From the NCBI RefSeq assembly GCF_001425355.1, contig NZ_LMQN01000016.1, positions 62,001 to 126,000 on the forward strand: a stretch of DNA of 64,000 nucleotides. The letters run 5' to 3'. Made by a program: the position numbers and the translations under genes. Below the pieces are notes generated by a model. The model was not told where the DNA came from. It saw only the letters and a program-made list of their open reading frames with translations, and ran no database searches. This DNA comes from Chryseobacterium sp. Leaf405 (GTDB lineage: Bacteria > Bacteroidota > Bacteroidia > Flavobacteriales > Weeksellaceae). Shown piece after piece: positions 37,827 through 46,115 of this stretch. The first letter of the stretch is position 1; each line of letters starts with the position of its first letter.

Positions 37827-39728
37827 ATGAAAAAATTTCTCCTACCTATAATTTTAATCTCATCATTTATTTCTGCCCAGATTCCGGCAGGATATTATGA
37901 TGGAACAACGGGTTTGACGGGCTACGCCCTGAAATCAAAACTTCATGATATTATCGCAGCGAAGAATATTAACTGGAATTACGGTGATCTGCAGAATCTT
38001 TTTAACCAGACCGATTTAGACCGGTATTACGATCACGATACAACAAATACTACCATATTATTAGATATCTATTCTGAAAAACCGGATGGACCTGATTCTT
38101 ACGAGTATACAAGTTCTCAAATGATTGGAAGCGCTGGAGCAGAAGGTTTGGGATGGAACAGAGAACATATGATTCCTCAAAGTACATTCAGTACAAGTTC
38201 TAGCATTAGTGATTATCCTATGTATTCTGATCTGAATTTCTTAATTCCGGCAGATGCAAGAATTAATCAGTTAAGAAATAACTATCCGTACGGAATTGGG
38301 GGGAATACCAATTTTTATAATTTTACCAATACTTCGAGAATGAGCAACGCTGCCATTCCGAATTATCCTTATACCGGAAGGGTATACGAGCCGATTAATG
38401 AATTTAAAGGAGATATTGCAAGAACGTTATTATATTTTGTTGTAAGATATGAAGGGAAATTAGGCTCGTTTAATACAGCTTACAGTACTTCTTCAACAAT
38501 TACTTCGGCTACGGATCAGTGTCCGTTTGATGGTACAGAAGAAAGAGCTGTAGATTTACCGTATATTGAAATGCTGAAACAGTGGAGTACTTCAGATCCT
38601 GTTTCGCAAAGGGAAATTGACAGGAATAATGCGGTTTATTCCATCCAGAAAAACAGAAATCCTTTTATAGATCATCCGGAGTGGATCAATATGATCTGGT
38701 CTGAAACTCCAGATACAATGGCACCTTTAGTGCCGTCTTCATTGGTTTCCACTCAGCAGAATGCGCATTTTGTTAATCTAAGCTGGTCGCCAAGTTCGGA
38801 TACGGATATTTTAGGATACAGAATTTATGTAAATGGTTCGATAACACCTGTTGCAACTACAAAAAATACATCCATTAGTATTGATCACTTAGATCCGTCT
38901 ACTACGTATAATTTTACGGTTAAATCTTTTGACAAGGGATATCTGGAATCTCCGCAAAGCAATACCGTAACAGCGACCACTCTGGCTTCGGATTCTTATA
39001 CTTCAGACTTGATGATTGTAAAGTATATTGAAGGAACAGGAAACAACAAAGCACTGGAAATTGTAAATAAAACAGGGCATGAGGTTAACTTAAATAATTA
39101 CAGAATCAATATTCAGCTTTACAATAATACCAGCGGAAATTATTACTCTGCTGATACATATGAACTGGAAGGTAAAGTTGGGAATAATGAAAGTGTTGTT
39201 ATTTTGAATCCAAATGCCACTCTTTCATGCTATACAAATGATCAGGCAAGATTTGTTACGGCTTCTGATCCGATGACGTTTTCGGGAAGTCAATATCTTG
39301 AGCTGGCTTATAATAAAACAGTTGCTGTAGATGCCATTGGTGCGAAATTCACTTCCAACTCCAATGCAAATGTGTCATTATACAGGAAAAATACGACAAC
39401 GCAGCCTAATTCTACATTCAATATTTCGGAATGGGATTCTTACACAGTCGATTATTGCCAGAATTTGGGAACTTTATCAACTTATGACGCTGTTCTTGCT
39501 CAAAATAATGAGTTTAAAATTTACCCAAACCCTGTAAATGAGAATATCTTCGTTACTGGAAAAACCGAAAATGTGAAATCTGCACAGATTTTAGATTTTT
39601 CAGGAAAGGTAATTTATACTGAGAAAAATCCATTTAAAAATAAGAAAAATATTTCCGTTCAGAGTTTAACGGCAGGTTCTTATCTGTTGAAACTGGATGA
39701 TAAAACTTATCAGTTTATAAAAAAATAA
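37827..39728 (+). CDS. secreted endonuclease I family nuclease with FN3, lamin-tail-like and T9SS domains
   Basis: An extracellular nuclease of 633 aa. Signal peptide MKKFLLPIILISSFISAQ is followed by the endonuclease I (EndA/NucM-like) domain at about 20-295. That domain has GYALKSKLHDII, the catalytic GWNREHMIPQSTF and the later SDLNFLIPADARIN. A fibronectin type III domain follows (about 300-385, LDPSTTYNFTVKSFD), then a lamin-tail-like beta domain (390-520). A T9SS sorting domain closes the protein (FKIYPNPVNENIFVTG, ending KTYQFIKK). Expected role: scavenging extracellular DNA or RNA. Confidence 0.94.
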   Translation: MKKFLLPIILISSFISAQIPAGYYDGTTGLTGYALKSKLHDIIAAKNINWNYGDLQNLFNQTDLDRYYDHDTTNTTILLDIYSEKPDGPDSYEYTSSQMIGSAGAEGLGWNREHMIPQSTFSTSSSISDYPMYSDLNFLIPADARINQLRNNYPYGIGGNTNFYNFTNTSRMSNAAIPNYPYTGRVYEPINEFKGDIARTLLYFVVRYEGKLGSFNTAYSTSSTITSATDQCPFDGTEERAVDLPYIEMLKQWSTSDPVSQREIDRNNAVYSIQKNRNPFIDHPEWINMIWSETPDTMAPLVPSSLVSTQQNAHFVNLSWSPSSDTDILGYRIYVNGSITPVATTKNTSISIDHLDPSTTYNFTVKSFDKGYLESPQSNTVTATTLASDSYTSDLMIVKYIEGTGNNKALEIVNKTGHEVNLNNYRINIQLYNNTSGNYYSADTYELEGKVGNNESVVILNPNATLSCYTNDQARFVTASDPMTFSGSQYLELAYNKTVAVDAIGAKFTSNSNANVSLYRKNTTTQPNSTFNISEWDSYTVDYCQNLGTLSTYDAVLAQNNEFKIYPNPVNENIFVTGKTENVKSAQILDFSGKVIYTEKNPFKNKKNISVQSLTAGSYLLKLDDKTYQFIKK

Positions 39729-39791
39729 ATCAGAAATAAATTTTAGGATGAAGCAAAAATATCCTGAAATCAATCATTTACAACATCATTG

Positions 39792-39848
39792 ATATAAGCA
39801 GATTCATTAATATTCATTATCTATAAGTGTATCTGCTTATATTTTTTA
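39792..39848 (+). terminator. terminator-like hairpin overlapping the satD promoter array
   Basis: ATATAAGCAGAT (39792-39803) and ATCTGCTTATAT (39831-39842) form a perfect 12-bp stem with a 27-nt loop, followed by six T. It could end the nuclease transcript. The arms also contain the TATAAG/CTTATA words of the operator array. Confidence 0.65.
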
Positions 39849-39870
39849 TTTATAAGTAATTATGCTTATA
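39793..39870 (+). promoter_or_regulatory. three phased 29-bp operator-like units before satD
   Basis: TATAAG occurs at 39793, 39822 and 39851, exactly 29 bp apart. In the second and third units it is part of a perfect inverted repeat TATAAG-N8-CTTATA (39822-39841, 39851-39870). In the first unit the right half-site is degenerate. The last half-site overlaps the -7 element. The array looks like a binding site for the HTH regulator encoded next; that link is inferred. Confidence 0.8.
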
Positions 39871-39874
39871 TTTG
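39867..39874 (+). promoter_or_regulatory. -7 element of satD
   Basis: TATATTTG matches TAnnTTTG and ends only four bases before the satD ATG at 39879. The transcript would be leaderless or nearly so. No -33 TTG is present. Confidence 0.65.
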
Positions 39875-39878
39875 CAAA

Positions 39879-40484
39879 ATGATAGCGGTCATTACCGGAG
39901 ATATTATAAATTCACAACAAGCGGAAACAGAAGTTTGGATTACCAAGCTTAAAAATCTTCTCGACAATTGGGGAAGCGCTCCTCAAACATGGGAAATCTA
40001 CAGAGGTGATGAGTTTCAGTTTAAATGTAATATCGATGAGGTTTTCTGGCGTTTCTTAGCTATAAAATCATTAATAAAAAGTCATGAAAATTTAGATGTA
40101 AGAATTGCCATCGGTATTGGTGAGGAAAATTTTTCATCTGAAAAAATCACAGAATCCAACGGAACAGCGTATGTCCATTCCGGAAGATTACTGAACGACC
40201 TAAAGAACGACGGACACACCGTTTCTATCAAAACCTCCAACGATTCTGTTGACAGAGATTTAAATATTTTGTTAAAATGGTCTTCAAAAGATTTCGATAA
40301 CTGGACGGTGGCAACTTCGGAAATTATCCATGAAATGATTATGTTTCAGGATATTACTCAGGAAGATCTTGCCAAAAGATTTGCTATTTCACAATCATCT
40401 GTAAGCCAGAGATTGAAACGTGCAAACTACGAGCTTATCGTGGAAACTAACCAATATTTTAAAAAGAAAATTTCCGAACTGTAA
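39879..40484 (+). CDS. SatD family protein: GGDEF-like domain fused to a helix-turn-helix
   Basis: A 201-aa cytoplasmic protein. Residues 1-120 contain VITGDI (Asp8), YRGDEFQ (41-47) and VRIAIGIGE (74-82). Their order and spacing recall the metal-site Asp, the GGDEF hairpin and the SIGIA strand of nucleotide-cyclase-like folds. Residues about 158-185 form a helix-turn-helix, TQEDLAKRFAISQSSVSQRL. The SatD assignment comes from overall look; the GGDEF relation is my inference. The DUF3307 gene starts 2 bp later. The upstream inverted repeats suggest autoregulation. Confidence 0.85.
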   Translation: MIAVITGDIINSQQAETEVWITKLKNLLDNWGSAPQTWEIYRGDEFQFKCNIDEVFWRFLAIKSLIKSHENLDVRIAIGIGEENFSSEKITESNGTAYVHSGRLLNDLKNDGHTVSIKTSNDSVDRDLNILLKWSSKDFDNWTVATSEIIHEMIMFQDITQEDLAKRFAISQSSVSQRLKRANYELIVETNQYFKKKISEL

Positions 40485-40486
40485 GC

Positions 40487-41182
40487 ATGATTTTCATTCA
40501 ACTCATATTGGCACATCTACTCGGAGATTTTATTCTTCAGCCAAATTCTTGGGTTGCAGAGAAAGAAAGCAAAAAACTGAAGAGCAAATATTTGTACCTT
40601 CATGTTTTGATTCACACGGTTTTAAGTTTTATTTTCCTTTGGAATCTTCAACTTTGGTGGGTCGCTGTTTTGGTGGGAATTTCACATTTTATTATTGATG
40701 CTTGTAAGTTAAGTTTTCAGACTAATAAAAATAAAAAGAACTGGTTTTTTATTGATCAGGCTCTTCATGTTTTGATTATCGTGGGAGTTTCTTTTTATTT
40801 CAATGAATTTAATTTTGAATTTTTAAGAGATCAGAGAATTTTAAAAATAGTCATGGCAGCTTTGTTTTTAACAGCACCGGCTTCCATTTTTATCAAGATA
40901 TTATTGTCTTCATGGACACCCGTTCCCGAGACAACAGGAAATATACAAACCGAATCTTTATCAAGTGCCGGAAAATATATTGGTATTTTAGAGCGTTTAC
41001 TGGTATTCACTTTAATTTTGGTGAATCACTGGGAAGGCGTGGGTTTTATGGTGGCTGCAAAATCTGTTTTCAGGTTCAGCGATCTTGCGCAGGCAAAACA
41101 GAGAAAACTGACCGAATATGTATTGATTGGAACGCTCTTAAGTTTTGGACTGGCAGTTTTAACAGGAATTTTAAGTAAGTAA
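40487..41182 (+). CDS. DUF3307 polytopic membrane protein
   Basis: A 231-aa inner-membrane protein with about six hydrophobic segments. Conserved-looking polar residues sit inside the helices as four i/i+4 pairs: His10-Asp14 (HLLGD), His39-His43 (HVLIH), His67-Asp71 (HFIID) and Asp90-His94 (DQALH). This is the kind of arrangement that binds a metal within a membrane enzyme. The family function is unknown. The gene begins 2 bp after satD and is almost certainly co-translated with it. purC follows after 34 bp and may be read through. Confidence 0.85.
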   Translation: MIFIQLILAHLLGDFILQPNSWVAEKESKKLKSKYLYLHVLIHTVLSFIFLWNLQLWWVAVLVGISHFIIDACKLSFQTNKNKKNWFFIDQALHVLIIVGVSFYFNEFNFEFLRDQRILKIVMAALFLTAPASIFIKILLSSWTPVPETTGNIQTESLSSAGKYIGILERLLVFTLILVNHWEGVGFMVAAKSVFRFSDLAQAKQRKLTEYVLIGTLLSFGLAVLTGILSK

Positions 41183-41216
41183 AATAATATAAATCTAATA
41201 AAAAGTAATTTTAAAA

Positions 41217-41936
41217 ATGGAAAAGTTAGAAATGTTGTACGAAGGTAAAGCGAAACAAGTATTTGCTACCGATAATCCTAATGAAGTAGTGGTGCGTTTC
41301 AAAGACGATGCTACAGCATTTAATGCTCAAAAAAGAGGTTCTGTTGATTTAAAAGGTGAAATGAACAACGCGATCACCACTCTTATTTTTGAATATTTGA
41401 ATGAAAAAGGGATTAAAACTCATTTCATCAAACAATTAGACGAAAGAGAGCAATTGGTAAAGAAAGTATCAATTATTCCTTTGGAAATGGTGGTAAGAAA
41501 CTATTCTGCGGGAAGTATGGCTCAGAGATTAGGAGTGGAAGAAGGAATTAAATCTCCGGTAACCATCTTCGATATCTGCTACAAAAAAGACGAGTTGGGA
41601 GATCCGCTTATCAACGATCACCACGCTGTTTTCTTAGGAGCTGCAACATACGAAGAGCTTGATGAAATGTATGAATTAACTTCAGACATCAACGAAATCT
41701 TGATCGATCTTTTCGACAAAATGAATATCATCTTAGTTGATTTCAAAATCGAATTGGGAAAAACGGCAGACGGTGAAATTATCCTGGCAGACGAAATTTC
41801 TCCTGATACTTGCAGACTTTGGGATAAAGATACTATGAAGAAGTTGGATAAAGACAGATTCAGAAGAGATCTTGGAGAAGTTACTGAGGCTTACGTGGAG
41901 ATCTACAATAGATTGAAAGTTGCTCTTGGCAAGTAA
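41217..41936 (+). CDS. purC: phosphoribosylaminoimidazole-succinocarboxamide synthase
   Basis: The SAICAR synthetase step of purine synthesis, joining CAIR and aspartate with ATP. The 239-aa protein shows [42 protein letters not shown] and the late motif [14 protein letters not shown]. Another pur gene, purF, lies 460 bp downstream with an unrelated small gene in between. Confidence 0.97.
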   Translation: MEKLEMLYEGKAKQVFATDNPNEVVVRFKDDATAFNAQKRGSVDLKGEMNNAITTLIFEYLNEKGIKTHFIKQLDEREQLVKKVSIIPLEMVVRNYSAGSMAQRLGVEEGIKSPVTIFDICYKKDELGDPLINDHHAVFLGAATYEELDEMYELTSDINEILIDLFDKMNIILVDFKIELGKTADGEIILADEISPDTCRLWDKDTMKKLDKDRFRRDLGEVTEAYVEIYNRLKVALGK

Positions 41937-41941
41937 ACTTG

Positions 41942-42378
41942 AGAAGTTAGAGTTTAGATATTAGAAGTGAGTATGAAATCGCACCGGATAGAAGATCTTA
42001 AAGTTTGGAGTAAATCAATGACTTTAGTAAAAGAAGTTTATCTGGTTACTGCGGAATTACCAATTGAAGAAAAATTTGGTTTACTATCTCAAATCAGAAG
42101 ATGTGCAGTTTCAATACCTTCAAATATTGCAGAAGGAGCAGGAAGAAATAATAAAAATGAATTTTATCAATTTCTTGGGATTGCGTTTGGATCAACCTAT
42201 GAATTGCAAACACAATTACAGCTATTAATAGATTTAAATTTTATTTCCGAAACTAAAATAGTTCCTATCAAAGAACTTTTAGCTGAGATACAGAAAATGA
42301 TTTATTCATTAAAGACAAGTTTAAAATTATAATTGAAGTTAACTTAGACTAATTTCTAACATCTAATAGCTAACTTCT
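41942..42378. repeat. imperfect terminal inverted repeats around a four-helix-bundle gene
   Basis: The left copy at 41942-41968 (starting AGAAGTTAG) matches the reverse complement of 42352-42378 at about 22 of 27 positions. The pair brackets the four-helix-bundle gene between purC and purF, as expected for an inserted unit. The words belong to an AT-rich TTAGA family also present between thrS and infC, so chance resemblance of low-complexity spacers is the alternative. Confidence 0.6.
41973..42332 (+). CDS. four-helix bundle protein (S23/23S rRNA intervening-sequence family)
   Basis: A 119-aa all-helical protein of the S23 family, first known from insertions in 23S rRNA genes and related to Avd-type proteins. 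Diagnostic stretches are HRIEDLKVWSKSMTLVKEVY, FGLLSQIRRCAVSIPSNIAE and the GAGRNNKNEFYQFLGIA segment. The ATG at 41973 is preferred to a GTG two codons earlier. It sits between purC and purF inside imperfect inverted repeats, so it is probably a passenger. No biochemical role is established. Confidence 0.9.
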   Translation: MKSHRIEDLKVWSKSMTLVKEVYLVTAELPIEEKFGLLSQIRRCAVSIPSNIAEGAGRNNKNEFYQFLGIAFGSTYELQTQLQLLIDLNFISETKIVPIKELLAEIQKMIYSLKTSLKL

Positions 42379-42396
42379 AATTTAGAAAAAATAGAA

Positions 42397-43896
42397 ATGA
42401 AAAGTTTAGACATTCATAAAAGTGAATATTTAAAACAATTTGAAACTCAAACCTACGGAAGAAATCTTTTCAGAACGCAGGAAGAAGAAAGGCTGGATGC
42501 TCCGAACGAGGAGTGCGGTATCTTCGGAATGTACTCTGATGATGATTTAGACACGTTTTCTCTTTCGCAGTTCGGGCTTTTTGCGCTTCAGCACAGGGGT
42601 CAGGAGGCATGCGGTATTTCTGTTTTAAAAGACGGGAAAATTACCAATATGAAAGACGAAGGATTGGTTTTAGATGTTTATAAAGAGATCCATGATCCTG
42701 AAACTTTTATGGGAAATTCTGCAATCGGGCACACTCGTTACACGACTGCAGGAGACAAAAAGAAGTATAATTTTCAGCCATTTTTCGCCAAAAACGAATA
42801 TGACCAGATTATCCTTTCTATAGCGCATAACGGTAACCTTACCAATGCAAAAGAATTAAAAGCCGAACTGGAAGCTGAAGGTGTGGTGTTCAGAGCGACT
42901 TCTGATTCTGAAGTGATTTTAAGATTAATTCAAAAAAATCTTGATTTAGGTCTTCGTGGTGCTATTAAAGCAACAATGGAGAAAATTGAAGGTGCTTATT
43001 CTGTAGTAGGAATGACAAGAAATAAGTTTTTTGCGTTCAGAGATTTTAACGGGATCAGACCGTTGGTTTTGGGAGCAATCAGCGAAAATTCTTACGTTGT
43101 TGCCTCTGAATCTGTGGCTTTAGATGCTGTCGGAGCGCAGTATGTTCGTGATATTTTACCTGGAGAAATCATTTATACCAATGAAAACGAGCCGGGAAAA
43201 TTGAATTCTTACATGGTAAATGAGCAGAAAGGAAAGCAAAGAATCTGTTCTTTTGAATATATTTATTTTGCAAGACCAGACTCAACATTAGAAAATATCA
43301 ATGTTTACGAAATCAGAGAAAAATCTGGGGAGAAAATCTGGGAACAGGCTCCTGTAGAAGCTGATTTGGTAATTGGAGTTCCGGATTCCGGAGTTCCCGC
43401 TGCGATTGGTTTTTCTAAGGCTTCGGGAATTCCTTTCCGTCCGGTTTTGATTAAAAACAGATACATCGGAAGAAGTTTTATCGTACCGACTCAGGAGATG
43501 AGAGAAAGGGTAGTGAACCTTAAACTGAACCCGATTATTTCTGAAATCAAAGGAAAAAGAGTAGTAATCATCGACGATTCAATCGTTCGTGGGACAACTT
43601 CTAAGAGATTGGTTAAGATTCTGAAAGAAGCAGGGGTAAAAGAAATTCACTTCAGAAGTGTTTCTCCGCCAATTATTGCGCCTTGTTATTTGGGAATTGA
43701 TACACCGTCGAAAGACGATTTGATTTCTGCAAACATGACAACAGAAGAACTTAGAGATTATTTAGGAGTAGATTCTTTAGAATTTTTAAGCACAGAAAAT
43801 TTAAAAGTAATTTTAGGTTCCTCTAATCACTGTTTCGGATGTTTTACAGAAGAATATCCGGTAGAAAAAGGAGAGGAAATAGAATTATTCAGTTAA
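42397..43896 (+). CDS. purF: amidophosphoribosyltransferase, probable [4Fe-4S] type
   Basis: First committed purine step: PRPP plus glutamine to phosphoribosylamine. The 499-aa protein carries a propeptide of about 39 residues before the nucleophile Cys40 in EECGIFGMY. The N-terminal Ntn glutaminase has RGQEACGISV and IGHTRYTTAG. The phosphoribosyltransferase motif is VVIIDDSIVRGTTSKRLV. Cys in RICSFEYIYFA, APCYLGID and NHCFGCFTEEYP match the iron-sulfur ligands of the B. subtilis-type enzyme, so oxygen-sensitive maturation is likely. Confidence 0.97.
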   Translation: MKSLDIHKSEYLKQFETQTYGRNLFRTQEEERLDAPNEECGIFGMYSDDDLDTFSLSQFGLFALQHRGQEACGISVLKDGKITNMKDEGLVLDVYKEIHDPETFMGNSAIGHTRYTTAGDKKKYNFQPFFAKNEYDQIILSIAHNGNLTNAKELKAELEAEGVVFRATSDSEVILRLIQKNLDLGLRGAIKATMEKIEGAYSVVGMTRNKFFAFRDFNGIRPLVLGAISENSYVVASESVALDAVGAQYVRDILPGEIIYTNENEPGKLNSYMVNEQKGKQRICSFEYIYFARPDSTLENINVYEIREKSGEKIWEQAPVEADLVIGVPDSGVPAAIGFSKASGIPFRPVLIKNRYIGRSFIVPTQEMRERVVNLKLNPIISEIKGKRVVIIDDSIVRGTTSKRLVKILKEAGVKEIHFRSVSPPIIAPCYLGIDTPSKDDLISANMTTEELRDYLGVDSLEFLSTENLKVILGSSNHCFGCFTEEYPVEKGEEIELFS

Positions 43897-43918
43897 TTAT
43901 AATGCAAACATAAAGACG

Positions 43919-43955
43919 AAAAGGTCAGATTCCATAATGAAATCTGACCTTTTTT
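43919..43955. terminator. bidirectional terminator after purF
   Basis: A 13-bp perfect stem, AAAAGGTCAGATT / AATCTGACCTTTT, with a 9-nt loop and T or A runs on both sides. It lies between purF (+) and the convergent outer-membrane protein gene (-). Confidence 0.9.
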
Positions 43956-43981
43956 ATTGAAATTAAGATTTTTTTTATGAA

Positions 43982-44692
43982 CTAGAATTTGTAATACAAA
44001 CCTCCTTGGAATGTATTATTTCTGTTTTTATTCCCATCGTTTTGAAGAGAAGTATTACCATTCGTGTTACTGTCTTTTTTGTTAATATCAGTAAATCCGG
44101 CAACATATCTAGCACTAACACCAAAGTTTGGAGTAATATCATATCCTAAACCAAGACCTACACCCATATTAAATCCTGAAAAATAATCCTTAACATCACC
44201 AGATTCTGATGTTGTAGTAGTTGTAGATCCATTTACAGTAGTTGTACTAGCATCTTTAGTTTTTGCACTAATTAAGAATCCAAATTCAGGACCTGCTTCC
44301 ACATAAAATGCAGGTGTTGCTCTAAATTGAAGCATTAAAGGAACTGTAACATAATCTAAATTCAATGTTGCAGAACTTTTTGAAGTGAAATTATTTCCTA
44401 AAACTGTACCACTTACGCTATTAGTAACTTTTGATCCCATTTGAGAATACATTACCTCAGGTTGAAAACTGAACATTTCTGAAACTGGAATATTTGCAAA
44501 AACACCTCCCGCAAATCCTACTTTAGATTTAGCATCCTCATATCCATCTTTTGAAATTGATGATACATTTATTCCAGCTTTGATACCGAATTGTACAGGG
44601 CTTGTAGATGACATATTCGAACTTGAAGTCGTTGTCTGAGCAAATGCTAATGAGCTAGCGGTAACTGCAATTCCTAAAATTAACTTTTTCAT
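43982..44692 (-). CDS. outer-membrane beta-barrel (porin-like) protein
   Basis: A 236-aa exported protein with signal peptide MKKLILGIAVTASSLAFAQ. Amphipathic strands follow: FGIKAGINVSSISKDGYED, VGFAGGVFANIPVSEMFSF, QPEVMYSQMGSK and FYVEAGPEFGFLIS. The C-terminal aromatic ending GGLYYKF suits outer-membrane insertion. This is the PorT/OmpW-like small-barrel type frequent in Bacteroidota. Two Ser/Thr/Asn-rich insertions (20-32 and about 150-165) look like flexible loops. Transport specificity is unknown. Confidence 0.9.
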   Translation of the reverse strand: MKKLILGIAVTASSLAFAQTTTSSSNMSSTSPVQFGIKAGINVSSISKDGYEDAKSKVGFAGGVFANIPVSEMFSFQPEVMYSQMGSKVTNSVSGTVLGNNFTSKSSATLNLDYVTVPLMLQFRATPAFYVEAGPEFGFLISAKTKDASTTTVNGSTTTTTSESGDVKDYFSGFNMGVGLGLGYDITPNFGVSARYVAGFTDINKKDSNTNGNTSLQNDGNKNRNNTFQGGLYYKF

Positions 44693-44813
44693 AATTTAAT
44701 TTTTTAAGTATTATTCTTTCTTGTTTTAAATTTTACTACTTGTCAAGTTTTTCATTTGACGTAGAGTTTCTTTCAAATTGCTTGCCAAAAATAATTTTTA
44801 TGATTAAAATCAA

Positions 44814-44840
44814 TAAAAAATCGCCTATGAAATAAGCGAT
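44814..44840 (-). terminator. terminator downstream of aroB
   Basis: On the minus strand ATCGCTTAT and ATAGGCGAT (one T-G pair) form a hairpin with a 3-nt loop followed by six T. It lies about 125 bp after the aroB stop. Confidence 0.7.
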
Positions 44841-44966
44841 CTAATTGTTTTTATACTTGAAAATCAATTATTGACTAATTAAATAAAGATGAAATGAAAA
44901 GAGTGAAAATTTCCCGATTTCAAATTAAAAAATAGGTATTTTATGAAAAAATTAGATAGAAATAAG

Positions 44967-46013
44967 CTAAGCATCGTTTAGTTTTCTGTAAAAATTCAGA
45001 GATTCAGTAATGTTTTTTTGATGGCATTGATGGTCGAATGTACAAGAACCGATTCCTGAAAGTAGAGAAAAATTGATTTTACTGTCAACATTCTTTTTAT
45101 CGTTTAATAAAAGTTCAAAAATATCTTCATCCTTAAAATCACTGATATCTAAATAAGGATAATACTTTTGAATATTCTCTATAATGATCGTGGAATCTGC
45201 TTCTGAGATCAAACCTTCTAAATAAGCAAGATGCGCCTCAGCAATCATTCCCATTGCTACCGCTTCGCCGTGCAAAATAGGATTTCCCTGACTTAAGCAT
45301 AAACTTTCAACTGCATGACCTATTGTATGACCGAAATTCAAGGTTTTACGGATATTTTTTTCATGAAAATCCTGTTCTACAACATTTTGCTTAATATCCA
45401 TTGAAGTCTGGATGTGAGGAATTACGCCTTCAATATCTAGTTTATGAATTTGCGTTAAGTTTTCCCAGTGTGCTTTGTCAGCAATTAATCCATGTTTCAG
45501 CATTTCTGCAAAGCCGCTTCTCAATTCTTTAAAAGGAAGCGTTTCTAAAAATTTAGGATAGACAAAAATCTGTTCCGGAAAACTGAAAGTTCCCACCATA
45601 TTTTTATAATGCATCAGATCAATCCCCGTTTTTCCACCAATGGAAGCATCACACATCGATAGCAGGGTAGTAGGAATATTAATAAACTGAATCCCTCTCT
45701 TATAAGTAGAAGCCACAAAACCGCCCATATCCGTAATGACCCCGCCACCAAGATTAATCACCAATGCTTTTCTGTCTGCCTGCATTTCAGTTAGAATTTC
45801 CCAAAGTTGATTGGCAGTCTGAATATTCTTCATTTCCTCGCCTGGCTCTATTTCCAGAATTTCAAAACCCAGATCCGTCTCCATATTTCCTAAAAGTGTC
45901 GGAAGACAATATTCATGTGTATTTTCATCAACCAAAATAAATATTTTGCTAAAAGATTTTTCGTGTAAAAAGTCATTTAATTGAGAAAAATTATCATCTA
46001 CTATTGTTATCAT
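44967..46013 (-). CDS. aroB: 3-dehydroquinate synthase
   Basis: The second shikimate-pathway enzyme, converting DAHP to 3-dehydroquinate with NAD and zinc. The 348-aa protein shows INLGGGVITDMGGFVASTYK and INIPTTLLSMCDASIGGKTG. It also has MLKHGLIADKAHW, and metal-binding His in NFGHTIGHAVE and HGEAVAMGM. It is a single gene, divergent from the pseudouridine synthase gene with a shared 100-bp promoter region. Confidence 0.97.
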   Translation of the reverse strand: MITIVDDNFSQLNDFLHEKSFSKIFILVDENTHEYCLPTLLGNMETDLGFEILEIEPGEEMKNIQTANQLWEILTEMQADRKALVINLGGGVITDMGGFVASTYKRGIQFINIPTTLLSMCDASIGGKTGIDLMHYKNMVGTFSFPEQIFVYPKFLETLPFKELRSGFAEMLKHGLIADKAHWENLTQIHKLDIEGVIPHIQTSMDIKQNVVEQDFHEKNIRKTLNFGHTIGHAVESLCLSQGNPILHGEAVAMGMIAEAHLAYLEGLISEADSTIIIENIQKYYPYLDISDFKDEDIFELLLNDKKNVDSKINFSLLSGIGSCTFDHQCHQKNITESLNFYRKLNDA

Positions 46014-46051
46014 TTTCAGATTTTCTTTAAAGTTATATTTAAACTATCTTG

Positions 46052-46059
46052 CAAAGTTA
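46052..46059 (-). promoter_or_regulatory. -7 element of aroB
   Basis: TAACTTTG on the minus strand matches TAnnTTTG, 38 nt before the aroB ATG. Confidence 0.5.
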
Positions 46060-46093
46060 TGATTCTTAATTTTTAACTCGTTATTAAATTAAC

Positions 46094-46101
46094 TATCTTT
46101 G
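46094..46101 (+). promoter_or_regulatory. -7 element of the pseudouridine synthase gene
   Basis: TATCTTTG matches TAnnTTTG and lies 14 nt before the ATG at 46116, so the 5' UTR would be very short. Confidence 0.6.
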
Positions 46102-46115
46102 CACAAATATTTAGC

